6,948 nt of DNA from JAFGTF01 sp035527995. Its GTDB lineage: Bacteria > Spirochaetota > B62-G9 > DRHN01. The position numbers were made by a program, and so were the translations under genes. How positions within the stretch are numbered: position 1 is the stretch's first letter; every line of letters begins with the position of its first letter. This document shows, piece by piece, positions 6,756-6,948 of this stretch. The stretch lies in assembly GCA_035527995.1 (NCBI GenBank), contig DATKZJ010000007.1, forward strand, positions 1 to 6,948, read 5' to 3'. The notes below the pieces were generated by a model. The model worked only from the letters and a program-made list of their open reading frames with translations. It searched no databases and had not been told where the DNA came from.

Positions 6756-6948
6756 CTATGTAAGTATCGGGAACGATTCAGGCTCTGTGACAACATCCAC
6801 AACCGCCGGCCGGTTCGACTCCAGCGCCAGCCGGATCGCATTCCCGACTTCGTCCGGTTTTTTCACCCTGATCCCGAGCGCCCCCATATCCTCTGCGAGC
6901 TTCGCGAAATTTGTGTCCAAGAAACGGTACTGGTCGGTTTCTCTGCCT
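6756..6948 (-). CDS. Thiamine-diphosphate-dependent enzyme, acetolactate-synthase-like, C-terminal fragment (window edge)
   Basis: The - strand frame open from the right edge encodes 63 codons ending in TAG (6756-6758). The sequence runs GRETDQYRF, then NFAKLAEDMGALGIRVKKPDEV, then AIRLALESNRPAVVDVVTEPESF. This is the characteristic end of the C-terminal TPP-binding domain in the acetolactate synthase/benzoylformate decarboxylase/sulfoacetaldehyde acetyltransferase superfamily: an [N/D]FaklAea-Galg-rV-kp-el block followed by rPavvdV. Full-length members are about 550-600 residues, so around nine tenths of the gene lies outside the window. The catalytic Glu, the GDG Mg/TPP motif and the FAD-like middle domain cannot be checked. 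The subfamily (decarboxylase, carboligase or acetyltransferase) is open. As the first visible gene of the - strand block, it suggests that a 2-oxo acid or aldehyde is processed with the downstream SDR, ADH and AOR. Confidence 0.85.
   Translation of the reverse strand, partial: GRETDQYRFLDTNFAKLAEDMGALGIRVKKPDEVGNAIRLALESNRPAVVDVVTEPESFPILT

Noticed and set aside
1..6948. CRISPR array, tRNA/rRNA, insertion sequence, phage or defence genes
   Set aside because: No regularly spaced repeats, transposase, integrase or RNA-gene signatures were seen on either strand. All long conserved frames are metabolic or housekeeping.

Overview
The window is moderately GC-rich bacterial DNA, densely coding, with two transcriptional directions. 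A tungsten/molybdenum-pterin aldehyde:ferredoxin oxidoreductase (AOR) points to an anaerobe or a strongly fermentative/syntrophic lifestyle. The mixture of Tex, short-chain dehydrogenases, iron-dependent alcohol dehydrogenase, AOR and a thiamine-diphosphate enzyme would fit a Desulfobacterota-type or similar anaerobe. That placement is inference only; no phylogenetic marker is present.

Layout. On the + strand, bases 1-1674 hold the 3' three-quarters of a tex gene, entering from outside the window. A 172-base gap follows, with a weak terminator-like element and a good Shine-Dalgarno. Then comes a complete FabG-like short-chain dehydrogenase (1847-2578). A 141-base convergent gap separates this from the - strand block, which runs from the right edge leftwards. 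In transcription order it holds the last 63 codons of a TPP-dependent enzyme (6948-6756), an SDR of the gluconate-5-dehydrogenase-like type (6691-5903), a 225-base structured leader, an iron-containing alcohol dehydrogenase (5677-4511), a 97-base hairpin-rich gap measured from the ADH stop, and the AOR (4420-2720).

How the genes may work together. The - strand block looks like a small catabolic or redox module. The SDR would interconvert a hydroxy and an oxo compound, and the TPP enzyme would cleave or ligate a 2-oxo acid. The Fe-ADH and AOR would handle the resulting aldehyde in the alcohol and acid directions, with AOR coupled to ferredoxin. The individual families are well supported; the pathway and substrates are inference.

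The most interesting non-coding signal is a perfect 10-base inverted repeat in the leader between the SDR and the ADH. One arm contains the ADH ribosome-binding site, so a read-through transcript could sequester it. The AOR also has an unusual Cys-X3-Cys-X3-Cys spacing at its iron-sulfur cluster site. I saw no CRISPR array, rRNA, tRNA, insertion sequence or phage gene, and no clearly new multi-gene system.
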